Counted from the first letter of the stretch, positions 24,435-36,375 are shown. The stretch: DNA of 64,000 nt from Nomia melanderi (GCF_051020985.1 NC_135001.1:16423896-16487895); one strand, 5' to 3'. Numbers and translations: made by a program. The notes: a model not told the origin generated them from the letters alone.

Positions 24435-25500
24435 TCGATATTCGTTGATCCCTCCTCGCGATCGGATACTCCTCGATTCTTTTGGCGACGCAAGCGGAAT
24501 AACGTTTACAACGACGTTCGAATGGAAAAGATTTGGACAATTGGAAATTACGGAAAATTATTCTTCCGTGTCCGTGGAATTCAAATATCTTACTTTGTAA
24601 TCTGATGCACAAATGAAATAGTATTGTGTATTCTGTTGGTCCTCGCTTGCTGAAGAAAAGGAAGTTCTATGTTCATTGTGAGTATATGTTTATTTTAAAA
24701 AATTACACCTTAAGGCGAAGGAAAGCTATTTAATAATGACTTTCAAATGATTTTACAAGCTATTTACTAAATTCTGCGCGAAATCTTTACCGCAGATATG
24801 ATTCCATGTTAGGAGACAAGATTTATTAATTAAAAAAGGGTTGTAATATACTTGTTCCCCATTTTCAGTTACTTTGTATGTGGATATTAAATATTTTAAA
24901 GAGCGTTTCAACTATTAAATATCGAATATTGGTTAAAATAGAACAAATTCAGGAATAGAAGGTATATTATTATAACATGTATGAGATTAAAGTTCTAAGT
25001 TCGGTTTCCGAATTCATTATTGGCAAGTAAAATACATTAAGAACGGGGAATACGGAAAACATGTACTGAGGTACAAGAGTAAATTCTTAATGGAGAAGAG
25101 TTATAACGAAAACAATAACAAGATGAACTTACAAACATAATTAGAGCCACTGCACATCAAATGACACAGAATTTGCTAGATACTCGGGTTTTCCTACAAT
25201 CTTAGAACATTTATATTTTTGAAGAAATAAAATTTTAGTTTCTTAACTAAAACAGTTTGCAAGATATTTAATGTTAAATTTGAAAAAAGAACGCGCGAAA
25301 TAAGCGGACGGATGTATATGCAATATAATTCTTGTTTACTACGAACACAAAGAATAATATTATCAGAAAGATTTCCAATCGATCGAGCGTCCTCTGCAGA
25401 ATAAGTTTCTCAATAACTGACGTCTATACAAATAGAATATTTAAAACAAACTTTAACACAATAAAAACGCGTGTACAATCGTTCCAAAGATTCCATCTAG
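24435..25500. other. AT-rich spacer
   Basis: AT-rich, stop-dense DNA after a short moderate-GC stretch ending near 24560. Nothing supported. Confidence 0.5.
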
Positions 25501-26780
25501 CATCGTTCAAACGATAATAAGACGTCGAAAATTACCGAACCTCGTTACTCGCTCATTATGCCCACTGAACCATACAAACTAAACCCTGTATCTTGCTCCT
25601 CCGACGTCGAACAGGGTATCGTCAGGTACTCAAACGGAAGAATTACTTGTCGTTAACGTCCATGCGTTCGCGAAGCGACAAAGGAAACGACGTAAATAAA
25701 GATTCCACTTTCTGATGTTGTTCACTCAATTTCACAGTTGTCGTTTCGCGATGGGTGTCCCTTGTGCGGAGGGTGTCTATAAAGGACTCGCCGTCAAAGA
25801 TCGACATTGGGTAGCAACATGTTTTCAGCCAAGTATTCCCGGCCCTTTCCTCCCGTGGAAATTCTTCGAAACCCTTGCCAGCCCTGGTACTCCTTGAATC
25901 TTTAAAGCAACCCAAAGAGAAATTATTCGCGCTCGATAGAAGTCTCTTTGATAGAGATCGCGCGGCATTCGGAGAACCCGGTCGCCGCTACTCTCACGAA
26001 TATTCCGCCGAAACAATATCTTCTTCCGTGATTGGCGAAGAGAGACGTTTCAGACGAGAACGTCCGAAGATGAAAACACGGGGAGGTTAGATGATGTCTC
26101 CGAGGAAAAATCGACGATACGCTGACATAATCTCACACCTGTTCTTTCGTTAGTCGAATAATGGGCACTGTCCTGTTATCCACGGGATTAAATATCATAA
26201 TTAACGTAGTCACGCTACACGGCTCTCTGCGTGTGTATTTAGTGTGCGTGTGTATATGTAGAAGAATCGTCACCTTGGAGACACCGCCCGCTATCACCAT
26301 CAAGCTCCGCGTCCTTCCCCGTCCCTGCATTTTCTCACGGCTCGGCGCTCTGCTCGTTACGGGGATCAAATGCGAGTAGACAGAGTGTCTTCTATTGTGT
26401 ACACGCTCAACAAACCTTCATTATTAACCTCGATCACGATTCTTCCTCTCACCTACCCAGGTCCCAGACGACTGTCCTCCTTCCGCCCTCGTGGTTCTTT
26501 CATCTCGTTTTCTCGTTTCCTCGGCCGGTACCCGTTGAAATGCTCGGAAAGCAGCTTCGCGTCCCGTGGAAACCTTTTATTCAACGCGCACCGTCGTCGT
26601 CGCGGACGAAACGCGTATAACTGTCGGCGAAGCGACGCGACACGGGAACTGTGGGGAAGTTGTTTACTCGAAAGGAGAAAAATGACTGTTGTCGGACGTC
26701 TTCCCGGTGATAAATATACCGGGGATGTTCTTATACTCGTTAGCTACGATACTTAATAGAGAGATAACAGTGTACAGTCT
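25500..26780. other. GC-rich island with CT-rich runs
   Basis: The island contains many overlapping open frames on both strands (minus 25643-25915, plus 25875-26090, plus 26370-26756 and others). The predicted peptides are arginine/serine-rich and mutually antisense. Plus-strand CT-rich runs occur near 26430-26520. No family is recognised, so it is treated as a non-coding island. Confidence 0.4.
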
Positions 26781-27014
26781 CTGTCAATGGAATTTACGTG
26801 TACATTGGTATATTTGGAATATTTGGAAGAAACTAGGATCTTAGATACTTCACAGACATTTTAAGCGGCTTGTTAATTTACAGAAAGGAGGTGAGAAACT
26901 TGGAGAAGTTTAGGAAAGAGGGGAGCGAGCGCTTTCGTTCGGGATGTACCACCAGTGGACTAGTCGGTAAACTATTCTGGTAGACCCTGGGACGAGTGTT
27001 GGAGGTTTACGGAT

Positions 27015-27115
27015 GTCTTGTATATAAATTGTGTAAGGACTGGGTAGGAGCGAGAAAGGCCTTGGCGCGCAAGTTCTCTACCGGCGCAGTGCTGGAACCT
27101 GCCCTTAGTGTTCAT
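27015..27115 (+). promoter_or_regulatory. TATA-bearing promoter-like block
   Basis: TATATAAATT at 27021-27030 stands inside an otherwise GC-rich block. It is followed by a GTAAGGACTGGGTAGGAGCG sequence and a GGCGCGC stretch, and about 80 bases downstream by CCTTAGTGTTCATTTC. A TATA box followed by a GC-rich leader and then an abrupt return to AT-rich DNA is reminiscent of an LTR U3/R junction or a core promoter. No flanking duplicate LTR or coding frame is visible, so the assignment stays tentative. Confidence 0.25.
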
Positions 27116-27618
27116 TTCTTCGCATTTTTTGTCTAAAAGTTAAAATATATATCAAACGACAGTTAGTTATTAGGAAACAGTGTAAACGATCTTCTTTATC
27201 ATATTGAACATAGGAAAAATAGAATTTAAAAATGTCGAATGTGATTCGATGTAGTTGTGAATAAAACTATCGAGTTACATTCAATGAAGAAATACAAACA
27301 GTTAATCTATTTGTTGATTAAGTTTAGATGGATTTAAAAAAAATCTGCGTACTGCTGTAATTCCAGCCATTCAGTTATTAACACATTTTTATGTCATGTC
27401 TATCTTTTGTTGAATTCTCAGGTGTTTGGTAAGAGCGTACACGGCTGGCAACCGTAATTCTCGATTCGTTTAAAATCATTCAAATGAATCACATTCATTC
27501 TTCAATTTTTCATTAAGCATTAGCAAATTAACTGTGGTTCAAATGCAGTCACTAGAAATAGATAATTGTAAACTTTCATTCCTAAAATAATTTCGTTTAA
27601 AAGTGATTTTCATTTGTC

Positions 27619-28042
27619 GAACAGTCAATCAGCACCCATCCGCAAATGGTCATTTCAAAAGTAATTTATTCTGACGTTGTTCTTATGCCACTTGCTGAAA
27701 CATAAGTCATAAATGAGACCATATTCGCAGATTCTCATCCGAAGAACAGTTTCAAACAAATTCATCGTAATGAATCTCTCGTTCAAAAAAGTGCAAGTCG
27801 GTCAGGAGTCGTTTAGAAACACTCAAACAGTTGACAATCGATTCTTATTCCTTGAACAGTAACAAATGGTTCGCAAATATTCGCTCGAAAACCAAATTAA
27901 TCACAAATCTGAATGCACTCTCGTCGTACAAGTTTCAAACATTCATTTTCAGACTCGAAAAACAGTCGTAAATCAACTTGATCGCCGAACGGTCATTCAC
28001 AAGACTTACACAAATGCTCAGCCCAAAACGATTTCAAACAGT
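27619..28042 (+). promoter_or_regulatory. Cluster of six RAACAGT words
   Basis: GAACAGT or AAACAGT occurs on the plus strand at 27619, 27744, 27825, 27854, 27960 and 28036. That is six times in 424 bases, where random expectation is well below one. TTTCAAAC words are interleaved at 27750, about 27930 and 28033. The spacing is irregular, so it is not a simple tandem repeat. It could be a cis-regulatory cluster or a very old degenerate repeat. The open frame 27866-28063 across it shows no domain. Confidence 0.35.
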
Positions 28043-28254
28043 CTTATACGCGTTCTCGCGTGAAATCATTCGCACGAAGAGTCTCAAGCGCGTTTTCTTT
28101 CCGTGACATTCATTCACAATCTCCCATTGACGCGCATTGCATAGCGTTCGTTTACAAACATTCCAAGCTCTCTATTACCAAACAGATGTATCCATAATTT
28201 AATTTATACTGTTCTGGACCATTTGTATACTTTTCACTTTCCAGAAATATCTAA
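28043..28254. other. Short spacer
   Basis: Moderately AT-rich DNA between the RAACAGT cluster and the next ATG open frame. Nothing supported. Confidence 0.4.
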
Positions 28255-28542
28255 ATGAATAGAGATTGTGTCTTTATACTTATTATATTTAATGAAATAA
28301 CAAATTATCTTGGTACACTCGATATTGGCAAATTTTTGGCTTTTCTAATATTTACTGCCGTTGAAGATGAAGATAATCAAGCTAATTGCCGCAAATTTCT
28401 GACGCTAAAACAGGGACAGAAAGTAGAAACTTTATTTGGAAATATTAGTTTTGCAACGATCTGCTGTTTGAAACTTATTATATTTGAAAAGACGTCATTC
28501 ACATCAGTGATCGCGAATGTATTAAGTTTACTATATTTGTAA
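28255..28542 (+). CDS. Unrecognised AT-rich open frame with hydrophobic segments
   Basis: This 95-codon ATG-to-TAA frame stands out in an AT-rich block where stops should be frequent. The peptide has a hydrophobic stretch near residues 20-34 (LGTLDIGKFLAFLIFTAV). A second runs from about residue 62 to the end, with CCLKLIIF and SVIANVLSLLYL. Insect odorant receptors often show a KL-hydrophobic-F pattern after a membrane helix, so a receptor fragment is conceivable. The resemblance is weak and no conserved C-terminal motif is present. Chance remains likely. Confidence 0.15.
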   Translation: MNRDCVFILIIFNEITNYLGTLDIGKFLAFLIFTAVEDEDNQANCRKFLTLKQGQKVETLFGNISFATICCLKLIIFEKTSFTSVIANVLSLLYL

Positions 28543-29830
28543 TAAATATTTATACAATTTTATAAACTCACATTTAAGGTTGATTTGTATATTTTGTGTA
28601 GAAATATGAGAAATACCGTCATTTTTTCAGAGCGTATCCAATTCTGATTAATAAGATAATGAATGTTCGTAGAACTTTAGAGTTGTATAATCGAAGATTG
28701 ACTTGTTAACGTACCGATAATAACTGGAACAAACAATTATACAAAACTACACTTCAAATTTCAGAAAAACCAGTTTCCTTCGAAGGGATGCTCATGAAGG
28801 TATTAAACCGAGTATAAATTGTTCGATAGCTTTAAATTGATTCGATAGCTTGAACAGTTTGAAAAAATTCAGCTTATCAAGCTTCAATCTATTAAACTAA
28901 TTGTAAGACACATATTCCAAAATTCTTCCCATATTTTAAGTCACAAGTCGAATTGTAGGGACTTCAACGCGCGAAAGAACCCATGAAGATAAAACTCTGT
29001 TATCGAAAATTTCGTATTTTTTCAGAGATTCTTCTATCCTATAAGATGCCCCATCGGAAACTAGATACCTCTCTTTTTATTCCGTGTGCTCGACGACACG
29101 CAAAATGATATTTGCCCAAGGAAACGGAAAACAAATCAAATTAACGCGCGAGCACGGATTCCGACGAATATCGGTAGACTGAGTCGATTCGGGCAATATC
29201 CGGCGCTGCGAAGCACCACGAACGAAATTTACTTCCTTTGATAGACATCGGGACCGTAGTTACGGCGTAGGCATTGTCGGGTGTAAACCTTCTGCTCTCT
29301 GATCGGCACTCTGAGGGTACGTAGGTACACATTAATTAGGCTTAGGCTCGTGAGGTAGGTTTAATTACTTTCGCCAGATCAGAGCCGAACGGAATTTAAC
29401 TCGGCGGATGCAACCAGCGAGACGAATGGAGGAATGAGGGAACTTGGGTGAAACAGAGACGGACAACTTTGATCGAATGTACAGAAACTATGTAGAATTG
29501 TTTAAATGATTTAATTCGAAACTAGCAAACTTCCTGTCTCAATGATACGGTGTATATACTTTGTTTACTCGTTCTTATCAAAGGGAAATAATCGTTTAAA
29601 ATCAAATTCGAAAAGGAATTAATTACTCTGGTCGTCGATTGCGGAATAAATGAATAACGAATGCATCCAGGAACAACGTTTACGAATGTTCTAATAAGAT
29701 TCTAAGATTCCAAAGATACTTGACGCTACATTTTTATAAATACTAACTACAATCCTTATTGAATATAAATTTATGACGATAATGGAATTATACTTGTTCA
29801 AAATAATACGAATACAAACATAAACAGATC
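28543..29830. other. AT-rich spacer with small moderate-GC block
   Basis: Mostly AT-rich, with a moderate-GC stretch around 29050-29470. Open frames are short and unrecognised. Confidence 0.45.
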
Positions 29831-30136
29831 TTGTGTACAATAAAATTAAGCTAGAAATCTTTCAAATTGCGACACTATCGATGCCAAACGCTGATACGAA
29901 ATCCCTGGAGTATCGCGAAACTCTCCTCTTCATTTGCTATGTCCGTTATGTATTTGTAATTCCGATAATAATTATTGGCGAGAACGATGTAGTCGCACGG
30001 AAGAACGCATGGAGGACCGATGGATGGATGGGATAATAGCACGCTTAGGGATATGAATCGCATGAGCGACTGAGCCATTGTAAACACGAGTGTAACAGGG
30101 ACTCATCCCTAGTGACCTAGCCCTCCTGGCTCGTAG

Positions 30137-30222
30137 CTAACCGGCCGGGCAGAAGCTCTCGCAGGTGCAGAGGAAGCTGGCGGAATCATCGGTGTCGGTA
30201 TCGCCCAGCACTTTGGTTACCG
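30137..30222 (-). CDS. Possible last coding exon, product unknown
   Basis: Reading the minus strand, a CCATCTCCAACAG acceptor-like site is followed by about 27 in-frame codons and a TAG (30137-30139). The codons are strongly GC-ending and coding-like (GTG CTG GGC GAT ACC GAC ACC, then TCC GCC AGC TTC CTC TGC ACC). The encoded tail is VTKVLGDTDTDDSASFLCT followed by CESFCPAG: an acidic stretch and then three closely spaced cysteines at the C terminus. Upstream on this strand, 30300-30390 is CT-rich. The plus strand is also open here, with a glycine/alanine-rich peptide. I do not recognise the protein. No other exon of the same gene could be identified in the window. Confidence 0.25.
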
Positions 30223-30300
30223 CTGTTGGAGATGGTGTAGCTCTTCGTGCGCGAACCCTTCGCGTCGAATTCGCATGTCCACGCTTAGCGCGCAAGAGAT

Positions 30301-30745
30301 AGACACCGATAGAGAGAAAGAGACGGGTTGGGCGAGCGAGAGGGTAAGAGAGAAAGAGAGAGGGAGGAAGAGAGAGAGAGGACTCGTACATTGTAATCGC
30401 GTCGCGTTAGTTACCTACACTTCGACAACCACTGTAATTTGCGTACATTGATTAAATTGACAAGTGGAATGAGAAACGCATGACTGGGGGATTGAAAGAG
30501 ATAGGTACGGAGGGAGAAATTGTGGAGCGTGGGGGTGGGTAGAGAGAGAGGAGGGGGAGAAGTGTTGAAAAGGGGAGAAAGAGGAGTAGCAGTGAGGAAG
30601 GATAAAAAAGAGAGAGAGCAGCAGATCCGAGAGAGAAAGGGAGAGATTGAGAGGGCGAGAGGATGAGGGAGAAAGGAGGGAGTAGAGAACGGGTTTAAAG
30701 GTTCGCTCGATACTCCAGGGTCCTGTATCAAATTAAAACTTGCCA
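30301..30745 (+). repeat. Polypurine (GA/GGGA) tracts
   Basis: Two strand-biased purine tracts occur. The first is about 30309-30382, with GAGAGAAAGAGA, GGGAGGAAGAGAGAGAGAG and similar runs. The second is about 30485-30690, with AGAGAGAGAGGAGGGGGAGAAG and many AGAGAGAAAGG words broken into short pieces. Pyrimidines are rare on the plus strand throughout. Chance minus-strand frames become leucine/serine/proline runs. Such tracts can bind GAGA-type factors or form triplex DNA. Confidence 0.8.
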
Positions 30746-31952
30746 ATCAAACGCAATATCGCTGCAGCTTGATAGTAACTTTAATTAAAATTGCAACTGA
30801 TGAAGACCTGTTAAGATGCGAATATTCCACCTATAATAACAAGTAGGGAGATTGGATTTACTGCTCAGTGAAGGAGCTTCTATTAATTAGTACCAGAGTC
30901 CGTAGGTACACAAGGATTATTGTGATCATAATACGGAAGCCGAACACATTTAGGTATAGGTAGAACTTACAATTAATGGGCACGTGCAGATCCGAACCGT
31001 CGCTTATTCTGAAATTTTCGTTCTGTTCTTTACTTCTTTCACTGTGAGATGTTGTCATCGATAAGAGTGATTAATTAACCTTTATGCTTGCAATTGTCTT
31101 AAGCTTTAAATATTTTTTCACAGAATTTGTTACATACTTGCGGAAATTTGACAAAATTCCTTCGGATCTTAATATTTTGGTCACTGCTGCGTCGATTTGT
31201 GCTTTAAAAATAAAAAATTGACGCAAAAATATCGTAACACTAAAGTCTGAACGAACGAAATCGTTTCGATTACTTACATGAAAGTTAAATGTATTGATTA
31301 TAGATAGTTCCTAACGCAATAAATTTGATTTAATAAATCTCTAAATTTATTTATGTGAAAATTGTCACGAGTAAATATCTGGTTTACTATTTAAACTCAT
31401 ATCTAAAGTTTAGAAGAATACATTTCAATTTAGTTTCTCATGAAGCTAGAATTATAAAAGTAATTTAACATATTATACATTTTCGTCAAGATTACTCAAG
31501 GATTTCGAGAACCATTTAAAAATCTAGAGGTGTTAACAAAATAAGCTATATTAAATTACCAATATAACTTTAAGAAAAGAAGAAAAAGTGGGGTCAATAT
31601 TAGAATAAAGAGCGTTTTCTTCTAATTGTTATGCTTTCCACGGTGTAAAAGCTTCAACAGAATTATAAGTTGAATTCGAAGTGTTAAAGCTTATCATAGA
31701 TGAAATTGCGCTTCATCGAATTTTATTTTTTTTTTTAGTATATAACAAGTGAGTATAACAATGTTATATAACAAACGAGTACACCAATGTTTGACTATTT
31801 ATTACACCACTATCAGCGATAACATAATCACGAAACAAATCATTTCTCTTGCATGCATTCACACACAGGTCACAAAGTATCACTGAAGTATCTCCGATGA
31901 TAACTTCTAATAATGAATCTTTCCCCAATTTAAACAACTACCGTCCAATTGA
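30746..31952. other. AT-rich spacer
   Basis: AT-rich DNA with a T13 run at about 31725-31737 and the 26 bp duplication at 31741. Nothing else is supported. Confidence 0.5.
31741..31792. repeat. 26 bp tandem duplication
   Basis: Two adjacent 26-base units (31741-31766 and 31767-31792) both begin TATAACAA and contain a GAGTA...CAATGTT block, agreeing at about 21 of 26 positions. It directly follows a run of T residues. This is probably an old slippage or local duplication. Confidence 0.7.
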
Positions 31953-32258
31953 CAAGCCCAAACGCCTATAAGTGCCACTGATACCGGCGGAAAACTCGAT
32001 TTTCTAATTTTTGTAACGCAGGCAATTGCGACATCAAACGCTGCAGATTCGCAGCATAGTTTCGAGCATGGAAGATCCATCGGCAAGGTAACGGTGGCCG
32101 CATTGTATCGCGATGACGTGGTTGCTCGGTATATATCAAAGGCGATCGTCGCGGAGGTTTTTGGTTGCATGAAAATTTCATGCAAACGGCAAAGCGCGCC
32201 GCAGGTATCAGCCGCGGAGCTGAAGCGTATTTTATCGCGGCATTTCGAAACCGGTTAA
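31953..32258 (+). other. GC-rich block open in several frames, one coding-like
   Basis: On the plus strand a 101-codon stretch runs from a TGA to a TAA with coding-like codon use but no early ATG. Its peptide has a regular alpha/beta-looking middle (IGKVTVAALYRDDVVARYI, then KAIVAEVFGCMKISC) and an ELKRILSRHFETG tail. The minus strand is also open in two frames over the same DNA (31966-32283 from an ATG, and 31907-32185), so frame choice is uncertain. I recognise no family. It may be a decayed exon, a transposon scrap or a stop-poor island. Confidence 0.25.
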
Positions 32259-33510
32259 GGGCACCGTGACGAGAAAATGGCATACACGTCGCAGTTCGGT
32301 AGGTGGCGTTACTTTTATGGATGAACGTAAACCATGCGCCGCATACTCGTTCGTGTTAAGAGAATAAAGAAGCGATGGGTGTGGTTCTGATGCGGTTCAA
32401 AGCTGCGCGCACGATGCAGGTAATACCGGTCATAAAATGCTTTCGCTGACAGGACATGCTTATGACGGGGAAAAAAGTGGCCATAGATGCAAAGAAACGT
32501 GTTTAAGGGTGACAGAGTCTGGAAATGGGAAGCATGTGTCTGATGTTACGTTTCGCGCGGTTTACGCCACGCGTCTTGCCGGAAACAAATACCGGCGCAT
32601 TATCACGCACGTACGACTTTCTCCCTTTAGCTCCGGACCATATGCTCCGCCGACAGCGCGGAGATGTAACGGGATCGGAGACGTAACCATGGAATTTGAA
32701 TCTGTTTCTACGTTGTTCAGGTGTTTGTGCTTCGAATTCCGTGAACGCAAATAATATTTGCAGGATATCCTGAAAACAACCGATTTTTGATAAATGGCAG
32801 TCGTTTAAATTGAATTTAGTAAAAACCGTCGTTATTTCTATCATTTTTCAATCGAATTTCTAGGAAAGACATTTTGAGTACATTACATTCACTTCAAGTA
32901 CAATTTCAACTAGAACCGTATCCGAACCGTATTCACATAAATAATTCTGCACATTGATAACACTTCAAAAATGTTCAATCATTTATCACAAGATAACTAT
33001 TCTTTTTCACAGTTCTATTCTATAAGTCATATCGTATGAAACTTATAAGCAAATGTCATATAATACCGAACCTATTACCCATAAAGAAAACGTATTTCTC
33101 CATCAATTCAACTCAAACAGTGATCACATTTAAAATCAGCACTCGAACGTTCCACCTATGTTCAATTATAAGCGACTACGATTTATATCGGTGCCAAATT
33201 AACCTGAATATTTAACGTTCGCACGCAGCCATATTAATCGCGTCACTGTATTGGAGCAACAGTAGCAGCGTGAACATCACGCAAATTCGATAGAGCCGAG
33301 TATAACGACGCCGACAAATTTATTTTATGGCGCCTTGTTATCGCAGCAATCGATATACGGGCTGGAACTTGTGCCTGCGTGGGTGTAATTATTTCCATCT
33401 AAGGTGTCAAAGTTTAGCGCAATCATTTCTCAGGAAGGATGTTCCCGCTTCGAAATTGTTAGAGACGAACAGCTTTACTCGGAAAACTTTTACGAAGCGT
33501 CTCCGGTCGC
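32259..33510. other. GC island remainder and AT-rich spacer
   Basis: From 32259 to 32760 the island continues. A 105-codon ATG frame at 32437-32754 is opposed by a minus frame at 32503-32844; neither is recognisable. From 32760 to 33230 the DNA is AT-rich. Nothing is supported as a gene. Confidence 0.4.
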
Positions 33511-33520
33511 GCGATTCTTG

Positions 33521-33523
33521 CTC

Positions 33524-33571
<48 letters not shown>

Positions 33572-33573
33572 CT
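33521..33573 (+). repeat. (CT)n microsatellite
   Basis: An almost uninterrupted CT dinucleotide run of more than 20 units, broken once by CCC near 33533 and once by TTT near 33564, then passes into TCCTCCCCC. It lies in the 33.2-34.1 kb island, and chance frames across it give leucine/serine runs. Confidence 0.95.
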
Positions 33574-33574
33574 C

Positions 33575-34239
33575 CCCCTTCCGCCTTCTATCACGCCCAC
33601 TCTATCTCCCTTTCAGGATACCCTGGTTACTATTACCTCGACACGGCTTCGCAGAGAGAACGTAACTAAATAGAAACTGATGCCGGAGCCGGCAAAGACC
33701 CTTATTGTCGGTTCGCGAACGCACGAGGAGGACTTTCCTCGCCCCGTGTTTTCTCGCTCGAATAAGACGATTCTTCATTCTCACTCGTGGAACGATGCCG
33801 CGTTATTCGAAAGAGGTTCCGGGGGACGAAAAGTGAGCGTCGCGCACCCGTCGAATACTAAAACCCCACCGAGCGGTGTCCTCGCCCTTGTCGAACCGTC
33901 GGCGTTTTCTACTCTTGCTAGGTACAGTCTTCGATGCGACGCCCTGAACACTGGGATGCAAGAAAAGTCTATATTTTGGCCTGACACGGTGTGCACAGGG
34001 AAATTGTGTTGAATTTTAAGCAGACTATGTGATTGGATGTTGGCTGGAAATCCACGCGGCGTACAGTTGATTCTGGGTTTCTTAGTCGCTAAAGAATCGC
34101 GCGAAAATTAGGAAATTTTTAGGCAGATTAGGCTTAAATAGTCTCTGACACCAAAATTACCAGATAGATTGAAACTTCTTCGAGAGATTATTAAGGAAGC
34201 TGATTTAGTAATGCTAACTTGATATACCAATATTGAATC
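33575..34239. other. GC-rich island, no supported gene
   Basis: Open frames at 33680-34012 (plus, ATG) and 33781-33996 (minus) overlap antisense and have no known motif. Composition falls back to AT-rich after about 34090. Confidence 0.4.
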
Positions 34240-34561
34240 TTAACCCTTTGCACTCCTATGTCGAGCGTGACTTGACATCAGTTTTATTCACAGGTGTGCT
34301 TCTTCGTCAAGATATTTTTAAAATAGATTATATTATTATGTTACTTCCAATATTATTAGTAGGAAGAATCGTTTACACTGTTCTCTACGAACGAACTATT
34401 TTTTAAAATGCATTTCAAATAGAATATCGTAATAATACAGAGTTATGGAGGAAAAGATAAAAAGAAATTCACCGTACAAACGGTTAATAAGTGCAGACTT
34501 GTGGCTCTCACAAAGATATTTTGAAAAGTCAGTTTGAGCACTCGGTAGTTCTAGCGTTAAC
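34240..34561. repeat. Pair of TTAAC-type repeat ends, possibly one element
   Basis: The left side begins TTAACCCTTTGCACTCC, followed by the imperfect palindrome TGTCGAG-CGTGA-CTTGACA (34259-34277). On the right, GCACTCGGTAGTTCTAGCG followed by TTAA ends at 34560-34561. Both are family ends seen elsewhere and in hymenopteran genomes. They are not inverted copies of each other, so this may be one composite element of about 320 bp or two neighbouring fragments. Confidence 0.5.
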
Positions 34562-36375
34562 AAGGTAATTTTGTATGTTGTAACGAACAAAGAATGCGAC
34601 GTTCATTCGATTCAGATATTACTGGAGAATTATTGGAAGTAAGCTTAAATAAAAGCATATGACGTGGTCACGACTTGTTCAACTGAAACTTGTTTTGTTT
34701 GAGTGGAGATTTATGTAAAACATAATCACTCAAGAAATTATGCAGTAGATTATCTGAAAAAATTATTAACTCCATGTTTAGTAAACACAGAGACGTGTTA
34801 TAAAAGTCATTAAAAATATAGGATTTCTTTATAATTAAGCAAGTAAAAATTACCACTGTTTTATTCTAAAAGTGATAAAAACTTTCGAACGTTTACTGGT
34901 ACTGAATATTTATTTCTATTCAGCACCGTCAAAATATAATACAATCACTTGCCTACTTCCGTTTCCTTCAAGGCTAATCCCCACCACGCGTACGTCGATT
35001 TATCTTCGTGCAAACCTGACGGAAGTAAAGGTAGGAATATGATTTATAGTCAGGGAAGAGGTCAATTGAGTTTGATCCGACTGTAGTCGTCTCTCGACGT
35101 CTGGTCCGTTGAGTCATTCGCCCTGTTCCAGAACAACTATGCAACTTCACCAAAGCCATACATTCTGCAAAGGCGTCGGGTTGTTTGCTGTCGTGTAGTC
35201 CTTAACGACGCGTCAACCCGAACATACATTGTAAGCGTTCATGAATTATTTTCTTAATTCCCTATTCCATTACTTGGAAAATATCGTTTCTCACAGATAC
35301 GTATACCTATATATTTGTAAATAAATAAGTGAACATGTCTAATGATATCATCCCCCAAGAATTAGTACTTCGTCACATCGCGTAACTGAAGATACATGAA
35401 GTGCGACGAAAAATTAGATAAACTTTAAACGATAAAATTACTTTGAATACGGAGAGAAGTTTATTACATTGTCAAGAAATATTGAATACATATGAAATAT
35501 TCAAATGTCGTTTAATTCGACTGAAATACAATCGAATGATACAATTATTATACCAACTTGACATCCGCAATAATTAATAATATTCATTCGCGATAGTTTC
35601 AATCTATACAAAGTATTAACAAAAGAAATGAAATCGCTTATCTCCGTTTAAAAATTGTTGAATATAAAAATTTAGATCGATAAATGTACTGTGAATTGAA
35701 TAAGAAGTTTTAGCAGTAAATTTAAGAAAGAAGTTTTCAAACAAAAAATAATTTCTTTCTCAATCTAACAATCGCATACACGTTCCCTAGTTCCATAGTA
35801 CTTTCACGGATACAAACCAAAGCTAACTAGAAAAAGGTTCTCGAAAAAATGTCACATATTCATAAGATTATTGCCGACAAAATTTTCCGTTCACTCCAAT
35901 ATATCCGGAAATGATGGGACGTGTTACGGGTATCGACAGGGGTTACGGCCCGTTCTTTTGGCAATGGCCGGTTCTCGTTTCGCACAATAAACTCCTCGAG
36001 GCGGTGCTGTCTTGCTCGGTCGACAGTTTCTAATTACGCGTCGCGCCAGCGGAGATACCATCTACGGGATAATTATATAATGCAGCATATTCCATCATGC
36101 GTGCAGCGGGTGGGCCGAGTGTGTTTGAGGTGGTGAGGCGTGCTGATGACAGACAGGGTGTGCGGGTCCGATAGCGATAGCATCCCTTGTATCGTGCTGG
36201 ACGATGGGCTGGCTGCCTCTCCTCTTCGTCCTCCCTTCAGGAACCATCGTCGCATTACCCTCTTCCTCATCCATCATGTCGACAGCTTCGTTATGACCGC
36301 ATACTGACTGCGCCTCTGCCCATCGTCTCATGTACCCTTTCGTCAAACTAAATCTACGATGTCCCGTTTCTCCTC
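34562..36375. other. AT-rich spacer with GC patches
   Basis: Mostly AT-rich and stop-dense, with GC-richer patches at about 34960-35220 and 35900-36375. Open frames in the patches overlap on both strands and are unrecognised. Confidence 0.45.
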
